NCBI RefSeq assembly: GCF_002161175.1
Contig: NZ_NFMA01000017.1
Location: forward strand, 1-64,000
Reading direction: 5' to 3'
DNA: 64,000 nt
DNA from: Flavonifractor sp. An100
GTDB lineage: Bacteria; Bacillota; Clostridia; Oscillospirales; Oscillospiraceae
Made by a program: the position numbers and the translations under genes. This document shows positions 8,754 through 18,060 of the stretch, in pieces (positions within the stretch are counted from its first letter, which is position 1; every line of letters starts with the position of its first letter). Under the pieces are notes generated by a model. That model saw only the letters and a program-made list of their open reading frames with translations, was not told the origin of the DNA and did no database searches.

Positions 8754-10886
8754 TCAAATCACCTTTACCCGGGTATCCGGGGCCAACAACTTGAAAATCT
8801 CACCCACGTTGATCTTCTCCGGACTGGTGGCAAAGCTACTGTCCCGGAACACGGCCCGGAGAGGCTTCCGCTTGGCGATCTCCCGGATGACGCTCTCCGG
8901 GATGTTTTCGTCAAAGCAGGCGATCAGGTCGCCGTCGTTGTATGTGTGAACGGTGCAGTCCTCCACCTGCTCAGAGCGATAGGGCATGGACAGGGGCAAG
9001 CCCCACTCCAGCAGGCAGCCGAACAGCAAGTCCAGGTCCGTGCGGTCGGGCTTGATATTGCTCTCCATCTTCTGGAGCATCTGCTGGTCGTACTCCTGGG
9101 CGGAGTAGTAGACGGCCTCCATGTTGGTCTCGTCCAGTTTGAGGACACGGAAACCAATATCCAAATCGTCCGCCATTTTCTTTTTAGCAGTAACAACTTC
9201 TGGGGAGTCAGACCATTCTGCATAAACGAACCCCATTGGTGTTCCGTGTTCTTTTTTGAACTTTTCCATTGCACGAACAGCTGTTCCTTCTTCCTCCAAG
9301 GCCTTTTTTGCCATATCGCCCGCCCGACGAATGCGTTCTTTACCGATTTCGCAGAGGGTATCATATTGTGGAGATGGACTTTTTTCTGGCAACTGAACCA
9401 GAATGAATTTACGGTGTCCACCGTCTTGAGCATTTTTTCGCATGACAGCGTGAGCGGTAGTAGCAGAACCCGAGAAGAAGTCCATCACAATGGAGTCCTG
9501 GTCCGTGGCAATGGTCAACATACGGTCCAGTAGACGAACTGGCTTCGGTGTGTCAAATGGAGCGGAACTATCAAACAAATTTTTAAGTTCTTTTTTGGCT
9601 TCGTCAGTGTGCCCCACTTCTTCGTATGGCCAAAAGTTTGTAGGCAATTTGCCAACAACCTTATTGATATATGTTTTTCGGCGAATTCCGCCTCTCCCGT
9701 TTTGAGTGAAATAGAATCTTGGCCATTGGCCACGCTCTAATACAGCTTCTGCCTGAGCCTGCGCAACTTCAAGCGGTTCTACCAGTACCAATGCTTTTAC
9801 ATCTTTTTTGACGTCATCAGAAGAGATACCGCAGATTTGTGCTCGCTTTTCTGCATCTTGCAAGTCCTTCAAAGTGTACTGTGTCCACCCATTCATAATT
9901 TCCAACATAGTATCCTGTTGATAACGCCAATGGGCACCGCTATATGGATATATCATTTCGCCGGTGAAAGGATGCTGTATTGCATACACCATGCCTTGAT
10001 GAGTTGAAGCATCCGCCGCAAAAGCATCACTGCTTGTCCAAGGCATGATATCATTATCTGGATTCTTGTATTTCGCATCCATTTCCGCTGTGCGAGGCAG
10101 ATAATTTGGCATCCAAGAGGTTTGCTTGCTATATACAACAATATGTTCCACTTCACTGACGACTCCTTTGGAATCGTTCCGAGGAGAATATGTTCTCTGC
10201 CAGGAAATGTCCGCCACAAAATTGCTTTCTCCAAACACTTCTCTGCACATCTGCAAGAGATTAGCACACTCGTTATCATCAATCGAAATGAAAATGACCC
10301 CATCGTCCGCCAGCATATTTCTCGCCAGCATCAGCCGCGGGTACATCATGCTACACCAGTCGGAGTGGAACCGGGGATTGCTCTCGGAGTTCTCCGCAAA
10401 CTGCTTGTTGCCCTCTTCGTCAAACAGGCCAATCTGCTGGTCATACTCCTGCTTGTCCATCTCAAATCGGTCGTTGTAGATGAAGTCGTGGCCGGTGTTG
10501 TAGGGCGGGTCGATGTAGATCATCTTCACCTTGCCCAGATAGGCCTCCTGGAGCAGCTTGAGCACCTCCAGGTTGTCGCCCTCGATATACAGGTTTTCGG
10601 TGGTGTCCCAGTTCTTGCTCTCCTCGGGGCAGGGGCGCAGGGTCTTGCGGATGGGCTTGTTAGCCTCCACGATGGAGGCTTTCTTGCCCACCCAGGTGAA
10701 CTCGTAGGCCTCGTCCCCCTCCAGCACATCGTCGGACAGCATCTGCTTAAGCAACTCAAAGTTGATGGCCTTTTTCAGCCCGCCCTTGCCGTCCGGGCCC
10801 TCTGTGATGCACCCGGGGAACAGGGCGGCGATCCTCTCTATATTCTGTGCCGTCAAGTCCGGCGTCTCAAATTTCATGTGGTCCAT
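8754..10886 (-). CDS. mod: Type III DNA-methyltransferase, Mod subunit
   Basis: A 710-residue beta-class N6-adenine methyltransferase. Motif IV is DPPYNTG near residue 125, followed by the SAM-binding motif FSGSATT near 470, the order expected for Mod. The start at 10886 follows GGAGGAAC. Mod both protects the host by methylating one strand of an asymmetric site and gives the Res complex its specificity. Base composition changes inside the gene: the two ends are GC-rich, while roughly 9180-10300 (the central part, which contains the target recognition domain) is AT-rich. That suggests replacement of the recognition domain by recombination. Confidence 0.93.
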   Translation of the reverse strand: MDHMKFETPDLTAQNIERIAALFPGCITEGPDGKGGLKKAINFELLKQMLSDDVLEGDEAYEFTWVGKKASIVEANKPIRKTLRPCPEESKNWDTTENLYIEGDNLEVLKLLQEAYLGKVKMIYIDPPYNTGHDFIYNDRFEMDKQEYDQQIGLFDEEGNKQFAENSESNPRFHSDWCSMMYPRLMLARNMLADDGVIFISIDDNECANLLQMCREVFGESNFVADISWQRTYSPRNDSKGVVSEVEHIVVYSKQTSWMPNYLPRTAEMDAKYKNPDNDIMPWTSSDAFAADASTHQGMVYAIQHPFTGEMIYPYSGAHWRYQQDTMLEIMNGWTQYTLKDLQDAEKRAQICGISSDDVKKDVKALVLVEPLEVAQAQAEAVLERGQWPRFYFTQNGRGGIRRKTYINKVVGKLPTNFWPYEEVGHTDEAKKELKNLFDSSAPFDTPKPVRLLDRMLTIATDQDSIVMDFFSGSATTAHAVMRKNAQDGGHRKFILVQLPEKSPSPQYDTLCEIGKERIRRAGDMAKKALEEEGTAVRAMEKFKKEHGTPMGFVYAEWSDSPEVVTAKKKMADDLDIGFRVLKLDETNMEAVYYSAQEYDQQMLQKMESNIKPDRTDLDLLFGCLLEWGLPLSMPYRSEQVEDCTVHTYNDGDLIACFDENIPESVIREIAKRKPLRAVFRDSSFATSPEKINVGEIFKLLAPDTRVKVI

Positions 10887-10901
10887 TATGAAGTTCCTCC
10901 A

Positions 10902-11513
10902 TTATCGAAAATTGCGGACCTTAACCTTCGATGCAATCTCACTTGCTCGTTTATCAAATGCAATATTTACATAGCTTTCGGGATCGGCAACAAAATCATC
11001 CCATTTTACGAGAACACAGTACCGTTCACTTTCGGACCATGCGCACCCAGAATGAGGCTCTATGTAGTAATTTGTGCTGAACTCTCGAATTACAGTGGAG
11101 TCTCCAATTACAACCGTATTGTGTGTACCGCCGCAAGTAAGGCATTGGTGACTCCCTTTATAAATGCGGTCATACATTTCCGGTAGGACTACACCCAAAA
11201 TTCCGTTTCGAGTGTTACCAACCCCATTATATAGAGAAGCTTGCAATTCTCGTTCAATAAAATAGTTTTTTCTTCGTCCCATGAAATCACAGCCTTCATT
11301 TTCAGAGGAGTGTGTTCCAATCACGAAGATTGTTACAGTAGAGTCCTGGAGATAATCCTGGCGAATTGTTTTCATAATGTAGTCACCATCATTGCTGTTG
11401 ATAACTCGGTCAAGCCCTTTGTTAATCAAATCCGACTTTGCAATCAACTTATCAATGCGCTCCCGATACCATTGATCTTCCTTTTTGAAAGAAATAAAAC
11501 ATTTGTGCCCCAT
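10902..11513 (-). CDS. thsB: TIR-like protein, ThsB of a type II Thoeris system
   Basis: A 203-residue protein starting at MGHKCFISF (AGGAGG seven bases before); an upstream ATG at 11534 is less likely. The HKCFISFKKED start, the TVTIFVIGTH strand and the RKNYFIERELQASL helix match the MTH538/DUF1863 TIR-like family, now known as the Thoeris sensor ThsB. A Cys pair (CLTCGG) lies in the second half. ThsB proteins detect phage infection and make a nucleotide signal from NAD. Directly upstream is a membrane-macro protein of the ThsA type, which supports the call. The gene is AT-rich compared with mod, 15 bases downstream. Confidence 0.85.
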   Translation of the reverse strand: MGHKCFISFKKEDQWYRERIDKLIAKSDLINKGLDRVINSNDGDYIMKTIRQDYLQDSTVTIFVIGTHSSENEGCDFMGRRKNYFIERELQASLYNGVGNTRNGILGVVLPEMYDRIYKGSHQCLTCGGTHNTVVIGDSTVIREFSTNYYIEPHSGCAWSESERYCVLVKWDDFVADPESYVNIAFDKRASEIASKVKVRNFR

Positions 11514-11530
11514 GGTAAACCTCCTATGCT

Positions 11531-12355
11531 TCAAGCCTCAAATCGCTTTTTTATATCGTACAAACTAATTTTATCCAAGCAATCATTTGTGAGAACAATT
11601 TTCGCTTTAGCTGGATATTGAAATCGAATACGACTGACTTTGAACGTCCAAATAATTATTTCAAGAAGTTCTTGATCCGTAATATTTTCGTAGCCTCGGA
11701 AGCGAGTGATTCCTGAACCAAGTAATGGTAAAACCACCGTGTTTCCACCATAATGAATATCACACTCATTCCACATATTCATTAGGCAAGAAGTGAAGTC
11801 ATTAATCTCTAAAAACGCACGATTATCTTTGTCAAAGTGGGTAAATGCAAGGAGAAAATATTCACCATTTTTTATTATAGTTCCAAGCCTATATTGGTTT
11901 GTCTTGCCAGTTTTTCTTTCGCATTTTCCAAGAATATATTCTGCTGAATGTGAATCTGAATCAATGGTTTTATCCAAGTCGGAGGGATTCAGATAAAAGC
12001 GGGTGATATATTGCCCATTTAATGTGTTTTTTGAAATCAATGTGCCGTCTACTTTTGTGTCAAAAAATTCGTTAAACGGAATAATTTTGAAACCATCCTC
12101 TGAAAAAATGTCACCCGTTTCGATTTCCATTGTTGAGTTATTTATTTTTAACGATATTTTCTTGAGATTATTCGCACGATACCACCTGAAAAGAAATACT
12201 ACGACAAGAAAAATGGCAAACGCAATAAAGCAACATGTTTTTTTGTCATCGGGGATATCCAAAAACAGAAAAGTAAGTGAGGCAATAACGCTAACGATAG
12301 AGAGAGTTGCGTAGTATTCCTTCCATAATTTCTTGTTTAGGAATTTAACTTTCAT
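11531..12355 (-). CDS. thsA: Membrane-anchored macro-domain protein, ThsA of a type II Thoeris system
   Basis: A 274-residue protein. Two transmembrane helices (about residues 14-33 and 40-59) are followed by a macro-like domain with NGEYFLLAFTHFD, GGNTVVLPLLGSG and TRFRGYENI, the last two marking the ligand loop. This is the ThsA_Macro (former DUF6430) arrangement of type II Thoeris, in which the macro domain binds the signal made by ThsB and the membrane part acts as effector. The family function is known from other systems; activity here is inference. Its start is two bases after the DUF4391 stop, so it was inserted very neatly into the operon. It is strongly AT-rich. Confidence 0.82.
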   Translation of the reverse strand: MKVKFLNKKLWKEYYATLSIVSVIASLTFLFLDIPDDKKTCCFIAFAIFLVVVFLFRWYRANNLKKISLKINNSTMEIETGDIFSEDGFKIIPFNEFFDTKVDGTLISKNTLNGQYITRFYLNPSDLDKTIDSDSHSAEYILGKCERKTGKTNQYRLGTIIKNGEYFLLAFTHFDKDNRAFLEINDFTSCLMNMWNECDIHYGGNTVVLPLLGSGITRFRGYENITDQELLEIIIWTFKVSRIRFQYPAKAKIVLTNDCLDKISLYDIKKRFEA

Positions 12356-12357
12356 AA

Positions 12358-13005
12358 TTACAACATCTCCAATTCCCTCTTCAACTTCTTTATGTTTACA
12401 TTTATCTCCACCTGCCGGTTGAGTTGTTTTTCCTTCCTGATCTTGTTCTCCAACACTGTAATCTGTTTCTGGAGCTGCTGCCGCCGGAGGTCCCTCACCA
12501 CAGACTCATGCAGGCTCTCCGCTTCGGCAGGCACAAGGCTTTCCCCGGCGACTTGCCGCACAAAATTTTCATACACGGCGTCCAGGGAGTGGCCCTCCAT
12601 GCAGAGGGGGAGCTGGACTGCTTCCATCCAGTCGGTGTGATAGTATTGGCTGACTTTGAAGGCGGAACTGCCGGAGGCGGCTTCTTTGTAGCCGATCCAG
12701 GCCTGGTATTTTCCCCCGTATTCCAGCAGGAAGAGAATGTGGTAGGGGATCTCTCTGTCGATTTGGAGCAGGACGGATTCGTCAAATGAGGGCTGGCTGA
12801 GCCGGAGTTCCAGCACCTCAATCTCTGTGACAGCCTCTCCCGGGGCCAGATTGACCGTTGCGGCGGCGATCTTGTTCCGCCACCAGATGATCTTAACCTG
12901 CTCTGTAAAGGCCCGCTTTAGGCCAGGCGTCACTGTCAGGTTCTCATAGAACTTTTGCTTCGGAATACGCTTATTGAATTCTGTAGTTTTTGGCAGGCCC
13001 AGCAC
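12358..13005 (-). CDS. DUF4391 protein
   Basis: A 215-residue protein beginning at a GTG (after AAAAGGGGTGA). The N-terminal two thirds match the DUF4391 pattern (LPKTTEFNKRIPKQKF, then IVWWRNKI-like IIWWRNKIAAATVN, and YHILFLLEY). The last 50 residues are a Lys/Glu/Gln-rich coiled coil. DUF4391 genes recur next to type III methyltransferases and SNF2-type helicases; the biochemical role is not known. It has the GC-rich composition of the backbone genes mod, res and the SNF2 helicase, so it is probably part of the original set. Confidence 0.8.
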   Translation of the reverse strand: MLGLPKTTEFNKRIPKQKFYENLTVTPGLKRAFTEQVKIIWWRNKIAAATVNLAPGEAVTEIEVLELRLSQPSFDESVLLQIDREIPYHILFLLEYGGKYQAWIGYKEAASGSSAFKVSQYYHTDWMEAVQLPLCMEGHSLDAVYENFVRQVAGESLVPAEAESLHESVVRDLRRQQLQKQITVLENKIRKEKQLNRQVEINVNIKKLKRELEML

Positions 13006-13042
13006 AGGATCACCCCTTTTCCCTTATGCATGTCAACAAATA

Positions 13043-14782
13043 TTACTTTAGCAATCCATTTTCTCTTAAATAGTCAAGGAACTTCGCCATTATTTCCTCG
13101 GTTCTATCCAAAATATCTTTTTCGGTAAAGTCTGTCAAAGTTTCAGAGAGATGATGCAACTCATGGTTTCTTGTGCCCTCCTTCTTCTGATTGCGACTAT
13201 TCACAAAGCCTTGGTAATACTTGATTTTATCCTCAAAGCGATAATCAGCGGCACGGATATTAATGCGTTTTTCCAAAAGAGCCTTGTTTCCCAGCGCCTC
13301 CAGATTTTTTACATCTGTTAGAGACTTATCTTTGTCATAGCGATTCCTGGCATAGATATGTTCAATCTCAAGTACCGTTTCAAGGGGAAAAAGCTCCTGA
13401 TCATCATCTTGGAACGTCCACCATGCTAACATCGATTTTGTGATCGGTCTACTATTGTTGAATGTAAAGTTAGCAAACATGCTCTGCACCTTATCCGCCT
13501 CAAACTTGAAGTCGACAAAAGTAACCGGCTGGCTGTTGACGATACTGACCATCTCGGCATATATAGGGGTACGAAGTGCATTTACCCCAGGGTTTGTAAC
13601 TGCATATGTCCAGATAAATCCAGTGATTTTGCTGAGGAACCGATAGAACTGGTCCTCATCTAACAGTCCTTCGCTATCTCGATTCTGCATAAAGAACACG
13701 GAAACAACATAGGTCCACATACCATTTGGGGCATAATTTAATACAAATAGGCGGCGCAAAATCCGTTGTGAGAACCGATCTTTATCTTGATTGATGACAT
13801 CCTCCCAAAAATGAGCAAGTGTAATCAGATCATTAAACGTATCTTCTCTTTTGAGTAAGGTGTAATTGTCTTTCTCATAAAATTTGCGCAATGCTTCAGT
13901 CGTGGAAGACTTGATTCCCTGCTTGGCACGGATATAATACATGTACCGTGTAAACAGTTCATCCATTGGCGTTCCGTTTAGCGGATGGAAAATTGATTCC
14001 GTTAATTCCTCCAGATCTTTCCACTGCTTAATAAATAGATCCTTTTTTCCGATATCAGAGTAATATTTGTAAAACTGTGCCTTGAAAATATCAGAATCAG
14101 AGAGTGGCATTCCTCGGTCATTTAATGTTGAAAAGATTCGGAGCGCAGTGTCCTGCGATTCTGCTTCGATAGGGAGGAGAATGCAGTTGTTCATGATTCG
14201 AGTGGGTAAATAAGCAAAATACGTCGGATACTTTGCTAAAAAGTCGTCAATACAGTTCTGAAAGAACCGGTAATTGGCGGCATATCTGCTTTTTTGCCCA
14301 GGTTTTACAACACCCGTTTTCAATATCTCAAGAAATTCGTCTTTGTCTTTATCAGTGGCAACTTCAGAATCAATCTTTAGAGCTGACATATCAGGCTCAC
14401 CAAATTCATCCGTTTTCCAGATACATTTCTCAATATTCTGTTTTGTAGCAACAGAGGCCTTGTCTTGCATGTGGCCAAATTTTTCATAGAAGGCACGTAA
14501 AAGTAGCATTAGCGTAGTAAGCCGTTGTTGTCCATCAATCACTTCCATCTTGGAGACACTATTTTTGAAAGTAACGATTGGTCCGAGAAAGTATTCACTA
14601 TTACTGTCAAATTCTGTGCGTCCTTCGTCTGGAATTGCGAATGAAAAGATATCATCCCAAAGGGTCTGACACTCAGTTTCACCCCACGCATAGGGACGCT
14701 GGTAATCAGGAATCAAAAAGTCTGCTCGTTTATCCTGGAATAAATCTTTAATTGTCTTTTGGTCCACGTTCAGCTTCGACAT
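13043..14782 (-). CDS. DUF262-DUF1524 protein (GmrSD-like nuclease)
   Basis: A 579-residue protein with the DUF262 ParB-like signature at the start (FLIPDYQRPYAW, then DGQQRLTTL near residue 80) and a DUF1524 HNH-type nuclease segment near residue 475 (LEIEHIYARN, KNLEALGNKALL). DUF262 domains are thought to hydrolyse nucleotides or bind DNA ends; fused DUF262-DUF1524 proteins include the GmrSD type IV enzymes that attack modified DNA. That activity is inferred here. The start follows GGAGGAAG. It is AT-rich between two GC-rich genes, so it looks like a second insert in the operon. Confidence 0.85.
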   Translation of the reverse strand: MSKLNVDQKTIKDLFQDKRADFLIPDYQRPYAWGETECQTLWDDIFSFAIPDEGRTEFDSNSEYFLGPIVTFKNSVSKMEVIDGQQRLTTLMLLLRAFYEKFGHMQDKASVATKQNIEKCIWKTDEFGEPDMSALKIDSEVATDKDKDEFLEILKTGVVKPGQKSRYAANYRFFQNCIDDFLAKYPTYFAYLPTRIMNNCILLPIEAESQDTALRIFSTLNDRGMPLSDSDIFKAQFYKYYSDIGKKDLFIKQWKDLEELTESIFHPLNGTPMDELFTRYMYYIRAKQGIKSSTTEALRKFYEKDNYTLLKREDTFNDLITLAHFWEDVINQDKDRFSQRILRRLFVLNYAPNGMWTYVVSVFFMQNRDSEGLLDEDQFYRFLSKITGFIWTYAVTNPGVNALRTPIYAEMVSIVNSQPVTFVDFKFEADKVQSMFANFTFNNSRPITKSMLAWWTFQDDDQELFPLETVLEIEHIYARNRYDKDKSLTDVKNLEALGNKALLEKRINIRAADYRFEDKIKYYQGFVNSRNQKKEGTRNHELHHLSETLTDFTEKDILDRTEEIMAKFLDYLRENGLLK

Positions 14783-14824
14783 TTTTCTTCCTCCAATAAG
14801 CTTATCTAATTCGACTTCCGATTA

Positions 14825-17800
14825 CTACTTCACAACTAAAAAGCAGATCAACTCAAAATCATCCAGCCCGGAGATCTGGGAAAGCAGAGCCGTCGTGCCG
14901 CCGCTTTTGAACAGGCTGTCGATGTCGCTCTCTTCCTTCACATCGATGATGGAGTTGACCGCCTCACTCAGCAGTTCTGACATCTCAGCCATATTCCGGC
15001 CATCGTCAGTCTCCTGATTGAATTTCCGGCAGAGGTCGGAAATAGGTTCCGTTCTGCCTCTGCACAGCAGGCGGATAGTGTCCAGCATCTGCTTGGGGTT
15101 GAGATAGTCGCAGAGGATCTCGCCATCCATCCCGATGTAGACCATGTAGAACGGATGGATGCGGTTCCGGTGGTCTACGTTTACGCTGTCGTTGACATTC
15201 CGAAGGACGAAGATGGCGCCGGCCGGGGCGTCCTCCCGGGCCGGGACTACGGCGTGCATCCCATGAGGCGTGGTCTCCACATCATGGTGGTGTTTCATAT
15301 ACTCCAAAAGGTCCAGGCGGAATTCGTTGAGACCCAGATCCATGATGGAGATGCCGCTGGACATCTCCTCGATGTCCACGACTTCCTCCTGAAGCCGCTT
15401 TAGTTGCTGGCGGCGATACTCTAAATCTCCCTTTTCTTCGGAATTGATGGGATCATCGTCGCCGGTGGAAGTCATAACAGAAATCTTCATGCGGGTCTCC
15501 ACCCGGCTTTTCAAATTGATGTATTCGTCCAGGTCCATATCCGGCCAGAAGTTCACCAGCTGGATCACCTGGTTCCGGCTTCCAATGCGGTCGATCCGGC
15601 CAAACCGCTGGATGATGCGGACCGGGTTCCAGTGGATGTCATAGTTGATGAGATAGTCGCAGTCCTGGAGATTCTGGCCCTCGGAGATGCAGTCGGTAGC
15701 AATCAGGATGTCCAACTCTTCCGTACTGCCCGGCATCAAAATATCCCGGCCTTTTGAGATGGGGGAGAAACAGGTAAGGACCGTATTCAAGTCCGCCCGC
15801 AAGCGGGGAATCGTCGTCCTGCCGTCTACGGTGCCCGTGACCTCCGCTGTGTTTAGACCAAAATTCTGTTTGACAAAGGGAGCGACCTGATGATAGAGGT
15901 AGTCCGCAGTGTCGGAGAAGGCGGTGAAAATGATGATTTTCCGGTTTCCGGAATTGATGGGATGCTCTTGTTTGTCCCGGATCAAGTTCAGCAACGTTTG
16001 CAGTTTGGTGTCGTGCTCTGGTGTGATGTCACCGATCATCAGGGAGAGCAGCTGCAGATTGTCAGCGTCTTTTTCCAAATCCCGCAGCCAGGAGAAGTAG
16101 TCCATATCTGCCAGATCGATTTTGATCTTCCGACCCACGGAGAAATAGTCGGTGTTCTGGTCATCCAGATCAAACTCGTCGGCGTCAGAAAGTTCTTGCA
16201 AGTCCAAAATCTGCTCACCGGACTGGTAGGCGTGGATCGTCTCAATGGTAGACTGGATCAGTTGATAGACCCGGTCAATGGTGAGCCGGAAGGCGTAGAC
16301 CGAACTCTCCAACCGTTTGAGCAGATTGATGCTCATCAGGCGCCGAATGCCTTCCTCCCGGCCCTTCTGGGTCAGGCTTGTCCCCTTGTTGTGGGTGAGA
16401 TCCTCATATTTGGAAAGCCGGGAGGACATGATGTAATAGGTGGGGGTGTAGATTGAAAGATTCAGAGAGATCAACAGCTCATAGATTTGATTGTAGTTGA
16501 TGGCATCCCCCAAATCGGTCAGGCAGGGGCGCAGGGAGATGGGCTTGAGTCGCTCCGGAAATTTTCCAATGTCCGTGGTATCGTAATACTTCTCAATGTG
16601 CCGCCGGGAGCGGGCGATGGTCACGCTGTCCAGCACTTCAAAGAAGTCAAAGTCCAGCATTTTCAGCAATGCGTCCGTAGTGCGTTCTTCGGCGGGCAGA
16701 CGGCTCCACACATTAAAGGCTTTCTGGGCCCGGCGGAAAATTTCATCAATGGAGGTGCTGGTGTCCAGCTTCTCATTGATTTGGGTGGAATCTCCCTCAT
16801 AGGCCAGAGCAAGCTGATTTTTCAGGTCAATGAATCGGTTGTTGACCGGGGTGGCAGAGAGCATCAGTACTTTGGTGCGGACACCTGCCCGGATGACTTT
16901 GTTCATCAATTTCAAGTAGCGGTTTTCCTTAGCGCCCTCGCCAGAAATTTCCCCGCCATTGCGGAAGTTGTGGCTCTCGTCGATGACCACCAGATCATAA
17001 TTACCCCAATTCAGACGATCCAAATCAATGCCGTTGGATTTGCCTTGTTCTCGGGACAGATCCGTATGATAGAGCACGTCATACCGTAGGCGATCTTCGG
17101 CGATTGGGTTGTTAATATAGTTCCCTTTATAGGTGTTCCAGTTCTCGGACAGTTTCTTGGGGCACAGGACCAGGACAGATTTGTTGCGGTTTTCGTAGTA
17201 TTTGATGACCGCCAAGGCTGTGAAGGTCTTGCCCAGGCCAACGCTGTCTGCCAGAATGCAGCCGTTGTACTTTTCCAATTTGTTGATGATAGCAAGGGCG
17301 GCATCTTTCTGGAAGTTGTAGAGCAGGTTCCAAATCTTGCTCTGTTTGAATCCCGTTGCCTCGTTGGGCAGAACATCCTCCGAGATGTCATCCAAAAATT
17401 CGTTGAAAATATTATACAAAGTAAAGAAATAGATGAAGTCTGGGGAATTTTCTCGATATGCAGTAGAGATACTGTCAAGTACCAAATCTGTGACATCCTG
17501 TAAGCGAGTCTTATCGTTCCAAATTTCCTCAAACAACTTCAAGAAATACCGGCTGTTTTCATGGGAATCCGTTTTCTGAACAGGGTAATAGGCATTGTTG
17601 CCCCGCTCACAGCCCAGATCCACTGTGGTAAAGCCGTTGATGGGCATATAGGTGCTCTCATCCACAGTCAGAAATCCCATCATCTGTTCCTGCGTCACAT
17701 TGGACTTGAAAGTCACCTTTTTCCGCACCCAATCGGCGCACTCTTTGGCAATGGCCTTTTGGGTCAATTCATTGCGCAGTTTGATCTCAAAATCAGTCCC

Positions 17801-18049
17801 ATACAGGCTACGCTCCCGGTTCAGTCTGGGGATATAGAACTCCCGCTTCTCTTTGGGAATCTTCTCCTGGATGAACGTAGGAGAGGTGAAGATAAATCGC
17901 AGCTCATCAATGCTGTCCAGCTGCTTCTTCAGCTCTTGATAGGCATAGATGGAGAAACAGGCGGCGGCGATGGATACTTTGCTTCCTTTTTTGATCGAGG
18001 CCTGCAAATCAGACCGCACTGTCTGATTGATATTGTCTAATATCTGCAT
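14825..18049 (-). CDS. SNF2-family helicase with N-terminal PLD-like domain
   Basis: A 1074-residue protein. Residues 1 to about 150 (VSIAAACFSIYAYQELKKQL, LRFIFTSPTF) match the phospholipase-D-like domain found on this helicase type, although I see no clear HxK pair there. The SNF2 core has ADSVGLGKT near 268, DESHNFRN near 355, SATPVNN, and RFGRIDRIGS near 820. A long middle helical section and a C-terminal extension with two ExxD-rich helices follow. It should remodel or translocate on DNA without unwinding. It is the first large gene of the operon, 12 bases after the regulator gene. Confidence 0.88.
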   Translation of the reverse strand: MQILDNINQTVRSDLQASIKKGSKVSIAAACFSIYAYQELKKQLDSIDELRFIFTSPTFIQEKIPKEKREFYIPRLNRERSLYGTDFEIKLRNELTQKAIAKECADWVRKKVTFKSNVTQEQMMGFLTVDESTYMPINGFTTVDLGCERGNNAYYPVQKTDSHENSRYFLKLFEEIWNDKTRLQDVTDLVLDSISTAYRENSPDFIYFFTLYNIFNEFLDDISEDVLPNEATGFKQSKIWNLLYNFQKDAALAIINKLEKYNGCILADSVGLGKTFTALAVIKYYENRNKSVLVLCPKKLSENWNTYKGNYINNPIAEDRLRYDVLYHTDLSREQGKSNGIDLDRLNWGNYDLVVIDESHNFRNGGEISGEGAKENRYLKLMNKVIRAGVRTKVLMLSATPVNNRFIDLKNQLALAYEGDSTQINEKLDTSTSIDEIFRRAQKAFNVWSRLPAEERTTDALLKMLDFDFFEVLDSVTIARSRRHIEKYYDTTDIGKFPERLKPISLRPCLTDLGDAINYNQIYELLISLNLSIYTPTYYIMSSRLSKYEDLTHNKGTSLTQKGREEGIRRLMSINLLKRLESSVYAFRLTIDRVYQLIQSTIETIHAYQSGEQILDLQELSDADEFDLDDQNTDYFSVGRKIKIDLADMDYFSWLRDLEKDADNLQLLSLMIGDITPEHDTKLQTLLNLIRDKQEHPINSGNRKIIIFTAFSDTADYLYHQVAPFVKQNFGLNTAEVTGTVDGRTTIPRLRADLNTVLTCFSPISKGRDILMPGSTEELDILIATDCISEGQNLQDCDYLINYDIHWNPVRIIQRFGRIDRIGSRNQVIQLVNFWPDMDLDEYINLKSRVETRMKISVMTSTGDDDPINSEEKGDLEYRRQQLKRLQEEVVDIEEMSSGISIMDLGLNEFRLDLLEYMKHHHDVETTPHGMHAVVPAREDAPAGAIFVLRNVNDSVNVDHRNRIHPFYMVYIGMDGEILCDYLNPKQMLDTIRLLCRGRTEPISDLCRKFNQETDDGRNMAEMSELLSEAVNSIIDVKEESDIDSLFKSGGTTALLSQISGLDDFELICFLVVK

Positions 18050-18060
18050 AACGGCCTCCT

